Below, piece after piece: positions 1-8,833 of a stretch of DNA of 64,000 nt. Positions within the stretch are counted from its first letter, which is position 1. The number at the start of each line of letters is the position of its first letter. The notes under the pieces were generated by a model. The model was not told the origin of the DNA. It worked only from the letters and a program-made list of their open reading frames with translations, and ran no database searches. The translations under genes were made by a program, and so were the position numbers. Origin of the DNA: Solimonas sp. (GTDB lineage Bacteria > Pseudomonadota > Gammaproteobacteria > Nevskiales > Nevskiaceae); contig JASBRP010000026.1 of NCBI GenBank assembly GCA_030149365.1, positions 156,832-220,831 on the forward strand. The letters are read 5' to 3'.

Positions 1-477
1 CCAGCAGACCAGCACGCCGAGCTTGCCGACACTGGTCTGGATCGGCGTGAAACCAAGGTCGCCGGGCGTGAAGTAGTACTTCTCGTAGTAGCCCGGGTCG
101 TCCGGGATATGCATCTTGCGATAGGTGCCGGCGATCTTGCGGCTGCGGTCGAACACCACGGCGGTGTTGTGGTACAGCCCCGGCGCACGCTTCTCGAACA
201 GCGAGGTGACCAGCACGATACCCAGTTCCTCGGCCAGCGCGCCGAACTGCTCGGTGGACGGGCCGGGGATGGTCTCGGCCAGGTCGAACAGGCTGGTGTC
301 CTCGTGCTGGCAGAAATACAGGCCGGTGTGCAGTTCCTGCAGCAGCACCAGCTGCGCGCCGCGCGTAGCGGCCTCGCGGATGCCCTGCTCGGTGGTCTTC
401 ACGGTGGGCTCGCGCTCGCCGCTGCAGCTCTGCTGCACCAGGCCAACGCGGAGGATCTGGGTCTTGGTGGTCATCAT
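1..477 (-). CDS. aguB: N-carbamoylputrescine amidase, C-terminus cut by window edge
   Basis: Hydrolyses N-carbamoylputrescine to putrescine, CO2 and ammonia in the cytoplasm, the second step of the agmatine deiminase route. The 159 visible codons run to the first base of the window and end at the Cys-Trp of the nitrilase-fold nucleophile. The catalytic triad of the family can be placed as Glu48 (LLQELHTG), Lys121 (YRKMHIP) and Cys158 (LVCW). Two adjacent ATG codons (477 and 474) are possible starts, with a CCGGAG ribosome site just upstream. It follows aguA by 10 bp in the same direction, so the two are an operon. The remaining roughly 130 residues lie outside the window. Confidence 0.93.
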   Translation of the reverse strand, partial: MMTTKTQILRVGLVQQSCSGEREPTVKTTEQGIREAATRGAQLVLLQELHTGLYFCQHEDTSLFDLAETIPGPSTEQFGALAEELGIVLVTSLFEKRAPGLYHNTAVVFDRSRKIAGTYRKMHIPDDPGYYEKYYFTPGDLGFTPIQTSVGKLGVLVCW

Positions 478-487
478 GCGCTCCGGG

Positions 488-1509
488 TCAGGCCGCGGCG
501 GACGGAATCTGCATCGTCACGCAATGCAGGCTGCCGTACTGGTGGATCAGGGTGCGGCAGTCCACGCCGATCACCTCGCGCCCCGGGAAGCAGGGCACCA
601 GGCGGCGCAGGGCCTCGGCGTCGGTCTCCACGCCGTAGGTCGGCACCAGTACGGCACCGTTCATGATCAGGAAGTTCGGGTAGCCGGCCGGCAGGCGCTT
701 GCCGGTCTCGTCGAAGATCGCGGTCGGCAGCGGCAACGGCACCAGCTTGTAGGGCTCGCCGTTGGCCTGGCGCAGCGCCTGCAGCTCTGCTTCCATGGCC
801 TTCAGGTCTTCGTAGTGCGCGTCCTTGGCATCGTCGCAGGCCTGGTAGGCGATGGTGGAGGCATCGCAGAAGCGGGCGACGGTGTCGATGTGGCCGTCGG
901 TGTCGTCGCCCAGCAGGTCGCCATGCTTCAGCCACAGCACGCGTTCCAGGCCGAACCAGGCCTTGAGCTTGGCCTCGATGTGGGCCTTGTCGAACTGCGG
1001 ATTGCGTGTGGGCGCCAACAGGCAGCGCTCGGTGGTCAGCAGCGTGCCCTGCCGTCGCTCTCGATGCCGCCGCCCTCCAGCACGAAGGCGATCGATTCCA
1101 CCAGGGTGTTCCAGGCACCTTGCCCGGCCAGCCCTTGCGTGACCTCGTTGTCTTGCGAGGCATCGAACTTGTTGCCCCAGCCGTTGAAGACGAAGTCCAG
1201 GTGGATCGGCTTGCCGTTGCGGAACACGGTGATGGGGCCGTGGTCGCGGGCCCAGACGTCATCGGCCGGCACCGCGTACAGCTTCAGGCGGGCCGCCGGG
1301 CAGCCGGCGGCGACGAGGCGGGCGCGCAGGCCCTCCACGTCTTCGCCGCAGGCCACGATCAGGTCCTGGAAGCGGGTAATGGCGGCGGCCAGGCGCAGGA
1401 AGTTGTCCTCCACCGCGTCGAAACGCTCGGCAAAATCACCGTCCGGACGCGGCCAGGTCAGCTGGATGGCGGATTGCGGGGCCCACTCGGAGGGCAGGAT
1501 CACGGACAT
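488..1509 (-). pseudogene. aguA: Agmatine deiminase with a single-base frameshift
   Basis: Agmatine deiminase (agmatine to N-carbamoylputrescine) of the Porphyromonas-type peptidyl-arginine deiminase family. The N-terminal half (ATG at 1509, GGAGAG ribosome site) contains VWARDHGP and EGGGIESDG and then reads into a stop. The C-terminal half, in another frame down to 488, contains GDDTDGHID and the terminal Cys motif GSLHCVT. Restoring one G on the plus strand near 1051 (CCTGCC to CCTGGCC) gives an uninterrupted protein of about 340 residues, the normal family length, reading D-G-Q-G-T-L-L-T-T-E-R across the join. All catalytic regions are otherwise intact. This is either a very recent mutation or a one-base consensus error in a G pair. 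aguB lies downstream. Confidence 0.85.
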
Positions 1510-1528
1510 CGGTCTCTCCACAAACGAG

Positions 1529-1552
1529 AAAGGGGCGCTTGCGCGCCCCTTT
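1529..1552 (-). terminator. Hairpin between the secreted-protein gene and aguA
   Basis: Perfect 10-bp stem (AAAGGGGCGC / GCGCCCCTTT) with a 4-nt loop. It lies after the stop of the minus-strand gene at 1578-1913 and 20 bp before the aguA start. The flanking A/T runs are only three bases, so it may be a weak terminator or attenuator that allows some read-through into aguAB. Confidence 0.55.
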
Positions 1553-1577
1553 GGATACGGTTCAGCGGCCCGCGATT

Positions 1578-1913
1578 CTAGGGGCTCGCGGGTTGCAATT
1601 CATCCTTGTTCTGGATCGGCATCGGCACGCCCTTGACCACCACGTCGATCACTGAGCTGCGTTCGAAGAACACCGAGAACGTCGGGTAGTCCCAGCGCGT
1701 GATCGGCGGATGCTTGACCGAACCGCCACCCTTGGCCGGGTGCTTGGTCGACGGCTCGCCGAACTGCTGGCTGACGGTGGCCATGGAACTGCCGCGGGCG
1801 GGCACGCTGACCGGGGCGGACGAAGCGCCCTCCGGCAGAGCCAGCACATCGGCCTGGGCGGCGCCGGCGAGGGCGCCGAGCGCAACTGCGAAAGCAAGCA
1901 AAGTAGTGCGCAT
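1578..1913 (-). CDS. Small secreted protein of unknown function
   Basis: A 111-residue protein with a clear Sec signal peptide (about residues 1-21, cleavage after AAQA) and a short mature domain. The mature part has the pattern S-M-A-T-V-x-Q-Q-F-G-x-P followed by KHPPITRWDYPTFSVFFE, a layout I recognise from small conserved periplasmic proteins of gammaproteobacteria whose role is unknown. It resembles the sequence-repeat unit of SmpA/OmlA-like proteins only loosely. The ATG at 1913 is the only sensible start because it sits directly before the signal peptide. It is transcribed towards aguAB but separated from them by a hairpin. Confidence 0.7.
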   Translation of the reverse strand: MRTTLLAFAVALGALAGAAQADVLALPEGASSAPVSVPARGSSMATVSQQFGEPSTKHPAKGGGSVKHPPITRWDYPTFSVFFERSSVIDVVVKGVPMPIQNKDELQPASP

Positions 1914-2082
1914 AACTCACTGACCCCGATCAGTTTTGCCGCACTATAGCACCCCGCGGGAGGGCGGCAACAGATGTCGGGTGCGGGAGCGCATTCCAGG
2001 GAACGCGCAGGCTCCGGCGCGGTCTGCCCAAAGCCAAGCACGCGGCGTCCATGCTGTAATACCCGGGCCAGAAGACCCAGAA

Positions 2083-3330
2083 ATGCGAAATCCATTCGAA
2101 CTTTACGCGGGGCTGCGCTACACGCGGGCCAAGCGGCGTAACCATTTCATTTCCTTCATTTCCGCCGCCTCCATGGCCGGCATCGCCGTGGGCGCCATGG
2201 CGCTGATCACGGTGCTGTCGGTGATGAACGGCTTCGAGCGCGAGCTGCGGACCCGCATCCTCGGCATGGCCTCCCACGCCACCATCTCGGCGTTCGAGGG
2301 CGGGCTGTCGGGCTGGCAGGAGGCCGCGAAGAAGGCCGAGACCCACAAGGAAATCGTCGCCGTGGCGCCCTATATCGAGGGCGAGGGCATGATCCGCGTC
2401 GGCAGCGAGTTGTCCGGCACCCTGCTGCGCGGCATCGACCCCGTGCGCGAGTCCCGCGTCAACGAGGTGGCCCAGCACATGAAGGCCGGCCAGCTCACCG
2501 ACTTGAAGCCCGGCGAGTACAAGATCGTGCTGGGCTACGAGATCGCCCAGGCCATGGGCGTGGGGCCCGGCGACAAGGTGGACCTGATGATCCCGCAGGC
2601 CAGCGTCACGCCGGCCGGCGTGCTGCCGCGCTTCCGCCGCTTCACCGTGGCCGGTGTGTTCAAGGTCGGCATGTACGAATACGACCGTGGCATGGTGCTG
2701 ATCAACCTGCAGGACGCCCAGACCCTGCTGCGCATGGGCGACAACGTCACTGGTGTGCGCCTGAAGCTGCACGACCTGTTCGAGGCACCGCGCGTGTCGC
2801 ACGAGTTGGCCCAGGACATGGCGGGCATCTACTTCGTGTCCGACTGGACGCGCAGCCACGCCAACTTCTTCCGTGCGGTGAAGACCGAGAAGATGGTGAT
2901 GTTCATCATCCTGTCGCTGATCGTCGGCGTGGCCGCCTTCAATATTGTCTCGACGCTGGTCATGGTGGTGCAGGACAAGCAGGCTGACATCGCCATCCTG
3001 CGCACCCTGGGCGCCAGCCCGCGCTCGATCATGGCCATCTTCATGGTGCAGGGCTCGATCATCGGCGTGGTGGGCACCCTGCTGGGCGTGGTCGGCGGCA
3101 TCGCCCTGGCCCTGAACGTGGAGCGGATCGTACCGTTGCTGGAGATGCTGATGGGAGGCCCGGTGCTGGCGCCGGACGTCTACTACATCAGCGACCTGCC
3201 GTCCGAGCTCAAATGGAGCGACGTGACCAAGATCAGCATCCTGTCGCTGACGCTGGGCCTGCTGTCCACGATCTACCCGGCCTGGCGCGCCTCGCGCGTG
3301 CAGCCGGCCGAGGCGTTGAGGTATGAATAG
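2083..3330 (+). CDS. lolC: Lipoprotein-releasing ABC transporter permease LolC/E
   Basis: Inner-membrane permease of the LolCDE complex, which extracts lipoproteins from the inner membrane and hands them to LolA. The 415-residue protein has the family layout: a first membrane helix at about 23-49, a large periplasmic MacB-PCD-type domain, then three helices at about 268-292, 315-342 and 383-402 in the FtsX fold. It ends with the typical [18 protein letters not shown] tail. The ATG at 2083 (MRNPFELYAGLRY) was chosen because it matches the usual LolC N-terminus; the frame is open upstream but carries no conserved residues. No separate lolE is present here. It is translationally coupled to the DUF559 gene that separates it from lolD. 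Confidence 0.93.
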   Translation: MRNPFELYAGLRYTRAKRRNHFISFISAASMAGIAVGAMALITVLSVMNGFERELRTRILGMASHATISAFEGGLSGWQEAAKKAETHKEIVAVAPYIEGEGMIRVGSELSGTLLRGIDPVRESRVNEVAQHMKAGQLTDLKPGEYKIVLGYEIAQAMGVGPGDKVDLMIPQASVTPAGVLPRFRRFTVAGVFKVGMYEYDRGMVLINLQDAQTLLRMGDNVTGVRLKLHDLFEAPRVSHELAQDMAGIYFVSDWTRSHANFFRAVKTEKMVMFIILSLIVGVAAFNIVSTLVMVVQDKQADIAILRTLGASPRSIMAIFMVQGSIIGVVGTLLGVVGGIALALNVERIVPLLEMLMGGPVLAPDVYYISDLPSELKWSDVTKISILSLTLGLLSTIYPAWRASRVQPAEALRYE

Positions 3331-3802
3331 CTCAAGTGCTGTTCCCCCCTCTCCCTCCGGGAGAGGGGCCGGGGGTGAGGGACGCACAATCAAAGTCCCG
3401 CTGCCGACTGATCTGAAGGCCTTCGCTCGCGAGCTGCGAGAACTGCAGACCGATGCGGAATCGGCGATGTGGTATCTGCTGAGGGATCGCCGTTTCTTTG
3501 GCTTCAAGTTCCGCCGCCAACACCCAATGCAGCCCTATGTACTGGATTTCTACTGTCAGGAACTGAAGCTGGCGGTGGAACTCGATGGCGGGCAGCACAA
3601 TCAGGCGGCAGAGACGAAGCGTGATGCTGGACGCACGGCTGAACTGGAACGCCGTGGCCTGAAGCTTGTCCGTTACTGGAACAACGAAGTGCTGAATCAG
3701 ACAGAAAGCGTGTTGGAAGACCTCATGCTGCGCGTCCACCAGCTGGGTGTGTCCCTCACCCCCAGCCCCTCTCCCGAGGGGAGAGGGGAGCTAATGCAAT
3801 GA
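3323..3802 (+). CDS. DUF559 endonuclease-like protein inserted in the lol operon
   Basis: A 159-residue protein with the DUF559 domain (about residues 28-140), related to the very-short-patch-repair (Vsr) endonuclease fold. The signature [17 protein letters not shown] carries the acidic residues expected of the nuclease active site, preceded by [16 protein letters not shown]. The ends of the protein ([12 protein letters not shown] and [12 protein letters not shown]) are translations of the flanking palindromic repeats, so they are not part of the domain. The ATG at 3323 overlaps the lolC stop by 8 bp, and the TGA overlaps the lolD ATG by 4 bp, so it is coupled on both sides. No alternative in-frame start lies between the left repeat and the domain. 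Whether it cuts DNA, and what, is unknown. Confidence 0.85.
   Translation: MNSSSAVPPSPSGRGAGGEGRTIKVPLPTDLKAFARELRELQTDAESAMWYLLRDRRFFGFKFRRQHPMQPYVLDFYCQELKLAVELDGGQHNQAAETKRDAGRTAELERRGLKLVRYWNNEVLNQTESVLEDLMLRVHQLGVSLTPSPSPEGRGELMQ
3346..3381. repeat. Left palindromic repeat flanking the DUF559 gene
   Basis: A 10-bp palindrome (CCCCTCTCCC, 3-nt loop, GGGAGAGGGG) followed by CCGGGGGTGAGGG. It is the inverted counterpart of the repeat at 3753-3788. A solo copy of the palindromic part occurs at 54945-54967. Confidence 0.85.
3753..3788. repeat. Right palindromic repeat flanking the DUF559 gene
   Basis: CCCTCACCCCC, two bases, then the same CCCCTCTCCC / GGGAGAGGGG palindrome. It is the near-perfect reverse complement of 3346-3381; the differences fall in the 2-nt spacer and the 3-nt loop. 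Confidence 0.85.
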
Positions 3803-4482
3803 ACATCCTCAAAGCAACCAATCTCTCGAAGACCTTCGACGACGGCCGCTTGCGGCTGGACGTGTGGAGCAATATCGACTTCGAGGTCGCCCGAGGCGAG
3901 CGCGTCGCCATCGTCGGGGCCAGCGGTACCGGCAAGTCCACCTTGCTGCATTGCCTGGGCGGTCTGGATGAGCCCAGCACCGGCGAGGTCTGGGTCGGCG
4001 GCGAGCGCATGTCGGCGCTGAGCGATGCCGCACGTGGGCGCCTGCGCAACCAGTCGCTGGGCTTCGTCTACCAGTTCCATCACCTGCTGCCGGAGTTCAC
4101 CGCGCTGGAGAACGTGGCGATGCCGCTGCTGATCCGCCGCACCAATGAGCGGGAGGCCTATGACCAGGCCGGCGACCTGCTCAAGCGCGTGGGCCTGGGC
4201 GACCGCCTGCAGCACAAGCCGGGCGAGCTCTCCGGTGGCGAGCGCCAGCGTGCCGCGGTGGCGCGCGCGCTGGTCACGCGGCCGGCCTGTGTGCTGGCCG
4301 ACGAACCGACCGGCAACCTCGACACCAAGACCGCCGAGCGCGTCTTCGAGCTGATGCTGGAGCTGAACCAGGAGCTCGGCACCAGCCTGGTCGTCGTCAC
4401 CCACGATCTGCGCCTGGCCGCACGCATGGACCGTATATGGACCCTGGACAGCGGCCGGCTGGTGCCGACCTCCGCGTCCTGA
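3799..4482 (+). CDS. lolD: Lipoprotein-releasing ABC transporter ATPase LolD
   Basis: ATPase that powers LolCE-mediated release of lipoproteins, cytoplasmic face of the inner membrane. All ABC motifs are present in the 227 residues: Walker [10 protein letters not shown] (40-48), signature LSGGERQ (144-150), Walker B VLADEPT (165-171), D-loop GNLD and H-loop THD near 205. Length is normal. The start ATG overlaps the stop of the DUF559 gene in an ATGA arrangement, so its expression now depends on translation through the inserted gene. Its 3' end overlaps comEC by 46 bp. Confidence 0.96.
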   Translation: MNILKATNLSKTFDDGRLRLDVWSNIDFEVARGERVAIVGASGTGKSTLLHCLGGLDEPSTGEVWVGGERMSALSDAARGRLRNQSLGFVYQFHHLLPEFTALENVAMPLLIRRTNEREAYDQAGDLLKRVGLGDRLQHKPGELSGGERQRAAVARALVTRPACVLADEPTGNLDTKTAERVFELMLELNQELGTSLVVVTHDLRLAARMDRIWTLDSGRLVPTSAS

Positions 4483-6722
4483 TCCTCTGCTTCACGCTGG
4501 GCGTGCTGCTCGTGCACGCCTGGCGCGAACTGCCGTCCTGGCTCTGGCTGGTGCTACCGCTGGTCGCGGCATTGCCGCGCTGGCGCTTCCGCTGGCATTT
4601 CGTCTTCCTCGCGCTGGGCCTGGGCATCACGCTGTGGCAAGCCCAGCGGGCACTGGAGCAGCGCTGGCCGGTGCATCGGCATGGCGAGGTGCTGACGCTG
4701 CAAGGGCAGGTGTCCTCCCTGCCGGAGCAGCAGCGCGATCCGCGATCGCCGCAGCAGAACATCTGGCGCTTCCGTTTCGATCCCGAACCCGGCGATGGCC
4801 TGCCGCGGCACCTGCGCGTCAGCTGGTACCGCACCACGGAAACCGTGCGCGCCGGGGAATGCTGGCGGCTGGAACTGAAGCTGCGCAGCCCGCATGGCTC
4901 ACTGAATCCGGGCGGCTTCGACTACGAGGCCTGGCTGCTGCGAGAGGGCATCGGTGGCACCGCCACCGTGAGGGCCGCCACGCGCTGCGGCGAGGGCCAA
5001 GGCTTGCTGGCGTTGCGCCAGCAACTGCTGGAGGCGATTGACGGCTGGCTGCCGGGGCACCCGGCGGCACCGATGGTGGCGGCGCTGACCCTGGGCGAGC
5101 AGTCGGGCCTGCGCGATGCCGACTGGGAGGTCTTCCGGCGCACCGGCACCAGCCACCTGGTGGCGATCTCGGGTTTCAACATCGGCATCATGGCGGTCGT
5201 GGGTTTCTTCCTGGGCCGCTGGCTGTGGACGCTATGGCCGCCGCTGCTGTTGCGGATGCCGGCGCAGAAGGCCGGCTGGCTGATGTCGGGCCTGTTCGCG
5301 GCGGGCTATGCGGTGATCGCGGGCTTCGAGGCGCCGGTGGCCCGCGCGGCGCTGATGGCCCTGCTGGTGATCGCCGCGGGCTTCGCCAACCGCCTGGGGC
5401 AGCCGACGCGGGTGCTGGCCCTGGCCTGGCTGCTGATCCTGCTGTTCGATCCCTTGTCGATCACCAGCCCAGGTCTTTGGCTGTCCTTCGGCGCGGTGGC
5501 GGCGATCTTCTACGTCGGCAGCGGCCGGCTGGCGACACCGCACTGGCTGCTGGCCGCGGTCCTGCTGCAACTGATGCTCAGCGTCGTGCTGACCCCGCTG
5601 ACGCTGTATTTCTTCCACGGCCTGTCCTGGCCGGCGCCGCTGGTGAACCTGCTGGCGGTGCCGGCCTTCGCGCTGATGACCCCGCTGCTGCTCGCCGCCA
5701 TGCTGCTGGCAGCACTGTGGCCGGCAGCGGGCGCGCCGCTGCTGGGCTGGAGCGCCGACGCCCTGGGCTGGCTTCGCCTGGGCCTGGAGCACGCCGCGGA
5801 TTGGCCGCAGGCCTGGATTGCCTGGAGCCCGGCCTGGCCGGCGCTGCTGCTGGCCCTGCTCGGTGCGGTGCTGTTGTTTGCGCCGCGCGGCCTGCCGCTG
5901 CGGCTAGTGGGGCTGTTGTGCTTCCTGCCGCTGGCCTTTGCGCCGCGGCAGGCGCCTGATGCGGGCTTCGAGCTGGCGGCGCTGGACGTCGGCCAGGGCC
6001 TGGCGGTGGTGGTGCGCACCGCGAACCACGCCTTGCTGTACGACGCCGGCCCCGCCTTCGAGGAGGGCTTCGACGCAGGCGATTCGGTGGTGGTGCCTTA
6101 CCTGCTCAGCCGTGGCGTCGGCCGGCTGGATCGCCTGCTGCTGTCGCATGGCGACAACGATCATGCCGGTGGCATCCCGGCGGTGCAGGCACGCCTGCGC
6201 ATCGCCGAGCAGTTCGGCACCCCCGGTCATCCGTCCTGCGTCGAGGGCCTGCGCTGGCACTGGGATGGGGTGGACTTCGAGACCCTGCATCCACCCGCCT
6301 CGGGCGAAGGCGACGACAACCATCGCTCCTGCGTGCTGCGCATCGAATCGGGAGGGCAGGTGGCCTTGCTCACCGGCGACATTGATCGCGCGGCGGAGCG
6401 ACGGCTGGTGGAGCATCACGCCGACCGCTTGAGGGCCGACCTGCTGGTGTCGCCGCATCACGGCAGCCGCAGTTCCTCGACTCCGGAGTTCGTCGCTGCC
6501 GTGCGGCCGCGCGTGGTGATCCATGCCGCCGGCTGGCGCAGCCATTTCGGCCATCCGCGGCCAGAAGTGGTGGCGCGCTACGAGGCCGTCGGCGCGCAGC
6601 AGTACGTCACCGGCGTGGAAGGTGCGCTGCGGGTGTCGCTGCCAACTCCCGCCGCCGTCCCCGGGGTCGAGGGCTGGCGGCGGCGTGTCGCCGCCTGGTG
6701 GAACGCGCCGCCCGAGCCCTAG
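4437..6722 (+). CDS. comEC: DNA internalisation protein ComEC/Rec2
   Basis: Inner-membrane channel for single-stranded DNA uptake during natural transformation. The 761 residues follow the family order: N-terminal membrane helices and DUF4131 domain (about 1-190), the multi-helix Competence domain (about 200-480, with [15 protein letters not shown]), and a C-terminal metallo-beta-lactamase-like domain (from about 510) with [11 protein letters not shown] and the metal motif [12 protein letters not shown] near 569. The ATG at 4437 lies inside lolD. A start nearer the lolD stop would need CTG at 4479 or GTG at 4500, so the ATG is preferred. Apparently the last gene of the lol operon; the next gene is convergent, 8 bp away. 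Confidence 0.92.
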   Translation: MDPGQRPAGADLRVLILCFTLGVLLVHAWRELPSWLWLVLPLVAALPRWRFRWHFVFLALGLGITLWQAQRALEQRWPVHRHGEVLTLQGQVSSLPEQQRDPRSPQQNIWRFRFDPEPGDGLPRHLRVSWYRTTETVRAGECWRLELKLRSPHGSLNPGGFDYEAWLLREGIGGTATVRAATRCGEGQGLLALRQQLLEAIDGWLPGHPAAPMVAALTLGEQSGLRDADWEVFRRTGTSHLVAISGFNIGIMAVVGFFLGRWLWTLWPPLLLRMPAQKAGWLMSGLFAAGYAVIAGFEAPVARAALMALLVIAAGFANRLGQPTRVLALAWLLILLFDPLSITSPGLWLSFGAVAAIFYVGSGRLATPHWLLAAVLLQLMLSVVLTPLTLYFFHGLSWPAPLVNLLAVPAFALMTPLLLAAMLLAALWPAAGAPLLGWSADALGWLRLGLEHAADWPQAWIAWSPAWPALLLALLGAVLLFAPRGLPLRLVGLLCFLPLAFAPRQAPDAGFELAALDVGQGLAVVVRTANHALLYDAGPAFEEGFDAGDSVVVPYLLSRGVGRLDRLLLSHGDNDHAGGIPAVQARLRIAEQFGTPGHPSCVEGLRWHWDGVDFETLHPPASGEGDDNHRSCVLRIESGGQVALLTGDIDRAAERRLVEHHADRLRADLLVSPHHGSRSSSTPEFVAAVRPRVVIHAAGWRSHFGHPRPEVVARYEAVGAQQYVTGVEGALRVSLPTPAAVPGVEGWRRRVAAWWNAPPEP

Positions 6723-6730
6723 CGCAGCAC

Positions 6731-8134
6731 TCAGGGCCCGTCGAAGCGCTGCGAGAGAACGACGTTCTCGACACCGGAGGTCCCCACCGAGACCCTGGCG
6801 GCACAGGCGAGCTGGTAATCCCCGTTGGCGTGCAGGTCCAGCCGTGGGGCCGAGATGATGAAGGTGGAGGTGGTGCCTTGGCAGGTGGGGCGGGTAGGGC
6901 CCAGGGGACTGCCATTGGACGCGAAGCTGCGCGCAGCGGTAGCCACGACGGTCATGTTGCCGTTGGCGTCGACGGCGATGCTGGGTGCTTGGGAGGGGTC
7001 GTACACCGTCGGGGATCCCGCGTCACGCATCACCTCCACGGCCGAGCCCACGGCCTTGCCGGCGGCGTCGTAACGCCGCAGGAAAATCCCGCGCTTGATG
7101 CCTTCGCCGCGCAGGCGGTTGTACTGGGACCAGGCCAGGGCATAGCCGCCGTCGGGCGTCAGCGCGACGTCCGGCGTTTCAAAGAGGGGATCGTTCCAGC
7201 TGACCAAGGCCGCGGCCTCGGAAGGCCGGCCCTGCTTGTTGCCGGCGGAATCGAAGCCCTGTGCCTTGACCGATTGCAGCCCCAGCGGCGCCCGGATGTA
7301 ATGGATGAACGAATCGGTTATCGCGACGGCCATGGAGCCGGAGGTCCAGGCCACCACGAAGCTGCCGTCAGGGCGCAGGGCCACGGATGGGCCCTGGGTG
7401 GCGAACAGCAGCTGCAGCGCGCCGCCCGGCCTCACCAGCCCGGCGCCCTGACTCACCAGCAGGCTGCCCGAGGTGCGGTCGGCCACCAACTGGGTTGCAC
7501 CGAGCGGGGTGCCGTCGGCCATGAAGCGGCGCGCCAGCACGGGCCCCTCGCTGAGTTCCCAGAACTGCTGGCGCATGGTGCGGTGATAGCTGTTCCAGGC
7601 AATGACGAACTGGCCTTGGGCGTTCATCGAGATCGAGGGGTTGAACTGCTCGTGCCCTTCGATGGGAGTGGAGTCCACCAGTATGGGTGCCGAGAGCGGG
7701 GTGCCGCTGGCGTTGTAGCGGCGCATGAAGACGCGGCCCGTGATCGGCCTGCTGCTCTGGTCGGCTTCAGTGGACTGCTGCCATACCACGACGAAGTTGC
7801 CCGCGGCGTCGATCCCCACGCGGGGGTGCTTGGCCGCGACGATGCCGCTGTCGATGCGGAACTCGGCCCCTTGCGGCGTGCCGTTTGCGGCGACGCGGCG
7901 GCCCAGGATGCGCAGGAACTGGCCATTGGAGGTCAGCTTGTCGTTCCAGACGATCACCGAGCGCCCATCCGGTGTCAGGGCGATATCAGTGTCCTCCTGC
8001 CCCAGATTGGCAGCGATGGCGGCGTTGACTGCGACCGCCGGGCCTATGGGATCTCCGGGTGCGGCCAGGGCGGCGGGGGGAATCAGAAGGACGGCAACGA
8101 GTGAAACGGCACGCGAGACCGGCCTGAGCGACAT
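6731..8134 (-). CDS. Secreted protein with seven propeller-like repeats
   Basis: A 467-residue exported protein with a signal peptide (about 1-26, cleavage after ALAA). I do not recognise a named family. Seven short units of one pattern, a D/N-G turn followed by a beta-strand ending in V-x-W or a relic of it, recur along the chain: TPDGRSVIVW, DAAGNFVVVW, NAQGQFVIAW, RPDGSFVVAW, TPDGGYALAW, DANGNMTVVA and HANGDYQLAC. This spacing suggests a seven-bladed beta-propeller, with each blade carrying an R-R-Y/F-x-A-x-G-T-P-type strand. The ATG at 8134 was chosen for its signal peptide and the GGGGGAG upstream; the upstream in-frame extension has no such feature. Convergent with comEC and monocistronic. 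Function unknown. Confidence 0.7.
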   Translation of the reverse strand: MSLRPVSRAVSLVAVLLIPPAALAAPGDPIGPAVAVNAAIAANLGQEDTDIALTPDGRSVIVWNDKLTSNGQFLRILGRRVAANGTPQGAEFRIDSGIVAAKHPRVGIDAAGNFVVVWQQSTEADQSSRPITGRVFMRRYNASGTPLSAPILVDSTPIEGHEQFNPSISMNAQGQFVIAWNSYHRTMRQQFWELSEGPVLARRFMADGTPLGATQLVADRTSGSLLVSQGAGLVRPGGALQLLFATQGPSVALRPDGSFVVAWTSGSMAVAITDSFIHYIRAPLGLQSVKAQGFDSAGNKQGRPSEAAALVSWNDPLFETPDVALTPDGGYALAWSQYNRLRGEGIKRGIFLRRYDAAGKAVGSAVEVMRDAGSPTVYDPSQAPSIAVDANGNMTVVATAARSFASNGSPLGPTRPTCQGTTSTFIISAPRLDLHANGDYQLACAARVSVGTSGVENVVLSQRFDGP

Positions 8135-8240
8135 GGGACATTCTCCCCCGAGATGGCCATGAATAATGATCCACAGCCTACTCCAGGGGTCGTGGCATGG
8201 AAAGCCGCAGCCAGGGCGGCCGTTCCGGGCGCCCAAAACG

Positions 8241-8267
8241 AACGAGGCCCGCATGGCGGGCCTCGTT
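8241..8267 (-). terminator. Rho-independent terminator after hisI
   Basis: 12-bp perfect stem (AACGAGGCCCGC / GCGGGCCTCGTT) with a 3-nt loop, followed on the minus strand by CGTTTTGG. Positioned 19 bp past the hisI stop. Confidence 0.85.
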
Positions 8268-8285
8268 CTGTCTCTGAAAGACGGC

Positions 8286-8765
8286 TCAGAGGATGGTCGG
8301 GTTCGGCGCGTCGCCGTACACGGCCTTGGGGTCGAAGGTCTTTTCCTTCTCCTCGTAGTTCAGCACGCGCACGTCCGGGCCCTCGCCGGTGGGCACCGAG
8401 CGGTAGAAGCAGGAGCGGTAGCCGACGTGGCAGCTGGCGTCGCCGATGACGTTGACGCTGAGCCAGACGGCGTCCTGGTCGTCGTCGATGCGCAGGGAGA
8501 CGACCTTCTGGGTCAGGCCGCTGGTGGCGCCCTTGTGCCAGATCACCTTGCGCGAGCGCGACCAGTAATGCGCTTCGCCGGTCAGGATCGTCTTCCTCAG
8601 GGCCTCGGCGTTCATGTAGCCCAGCATCAGCACCTCGCCGTTGTGGGAGGCGGTGGTGACGCAGGGGATCAGGCCATGCTCGTCGAACTTCGGCGCGAGC
8701 TCATTGCCTTCCTCGACCTGTTCGATCGTGACGCGGGGGAAGAATTGGATATCGGAAAAGGACAT
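8286..8765 (-). CDS. hisI: Phosphoribosyl-AMP cyclohydrolase
   Basis: Third step of histidine biosynthesis: opens the adenine ring of phosphoribosyl-AMP. The 159 residues are a stand-alone HisI without the HisE pyrophosphohydrolase domain. Family motifs are complete: EVLMLGYMNAEAL, HYWSRSRKVIWHKG, and the zinc-site region SCHVGYRSCFYR. The ATG at 8765 (MSFSDIQFFPRV) matches family length; the open frame upstream lacks conservation. It is not next to other his genes and has its own terminator, so it is transcribed alone. Confidence 0.95.
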   Translation of the reverse strand: MSFSDIQFFPRVTIEQVEEGNELAPKFDEHGLIPCVTTASHNGEVLMLGYMNAEALRKTILTGEAHYWSRSRKVIWHKGATSGLTQKVVSLRIDDDQDAVWLSVNVIGDASCHVGYRSCFYRSVPTGEGPDVRVLNYEEKEKTFDPKAVYGDAPNPTIL

Positions 8766-8833
8766 GTTCGATCCGGTTAACCATAAAAAGCGGGCGACAT
8801 TATAGGCGCCAGCGCCTGCAATTGCTTCCTGGC

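Larger units (their letters stand above)
3346..3788 (+). mobile_element. Candidate DUF559 cassette with inverted palindromic ends
   Basis: The 443-bp unit consists of an endonuclease-like gene bounded by 36-bp inverted repeats that each contain a hairpin. It sits between lolC and lolD, two genes normally adjacent. The organisation recalls REP elements with their RAYT nuclease, but the protein is DUF559 rather than a Y1 transposase. No target-site duplication is obvious. Mobility is an inference from structure. Confidence 0.45.

Noticed and set aside
1930..3507. Long minus-strand frame opposite lolC (525 codons)
   Set aside because: High-GC antisense frame with repetitive His/Arg/Ala composition and no motif; lolC on the other strand is certain.
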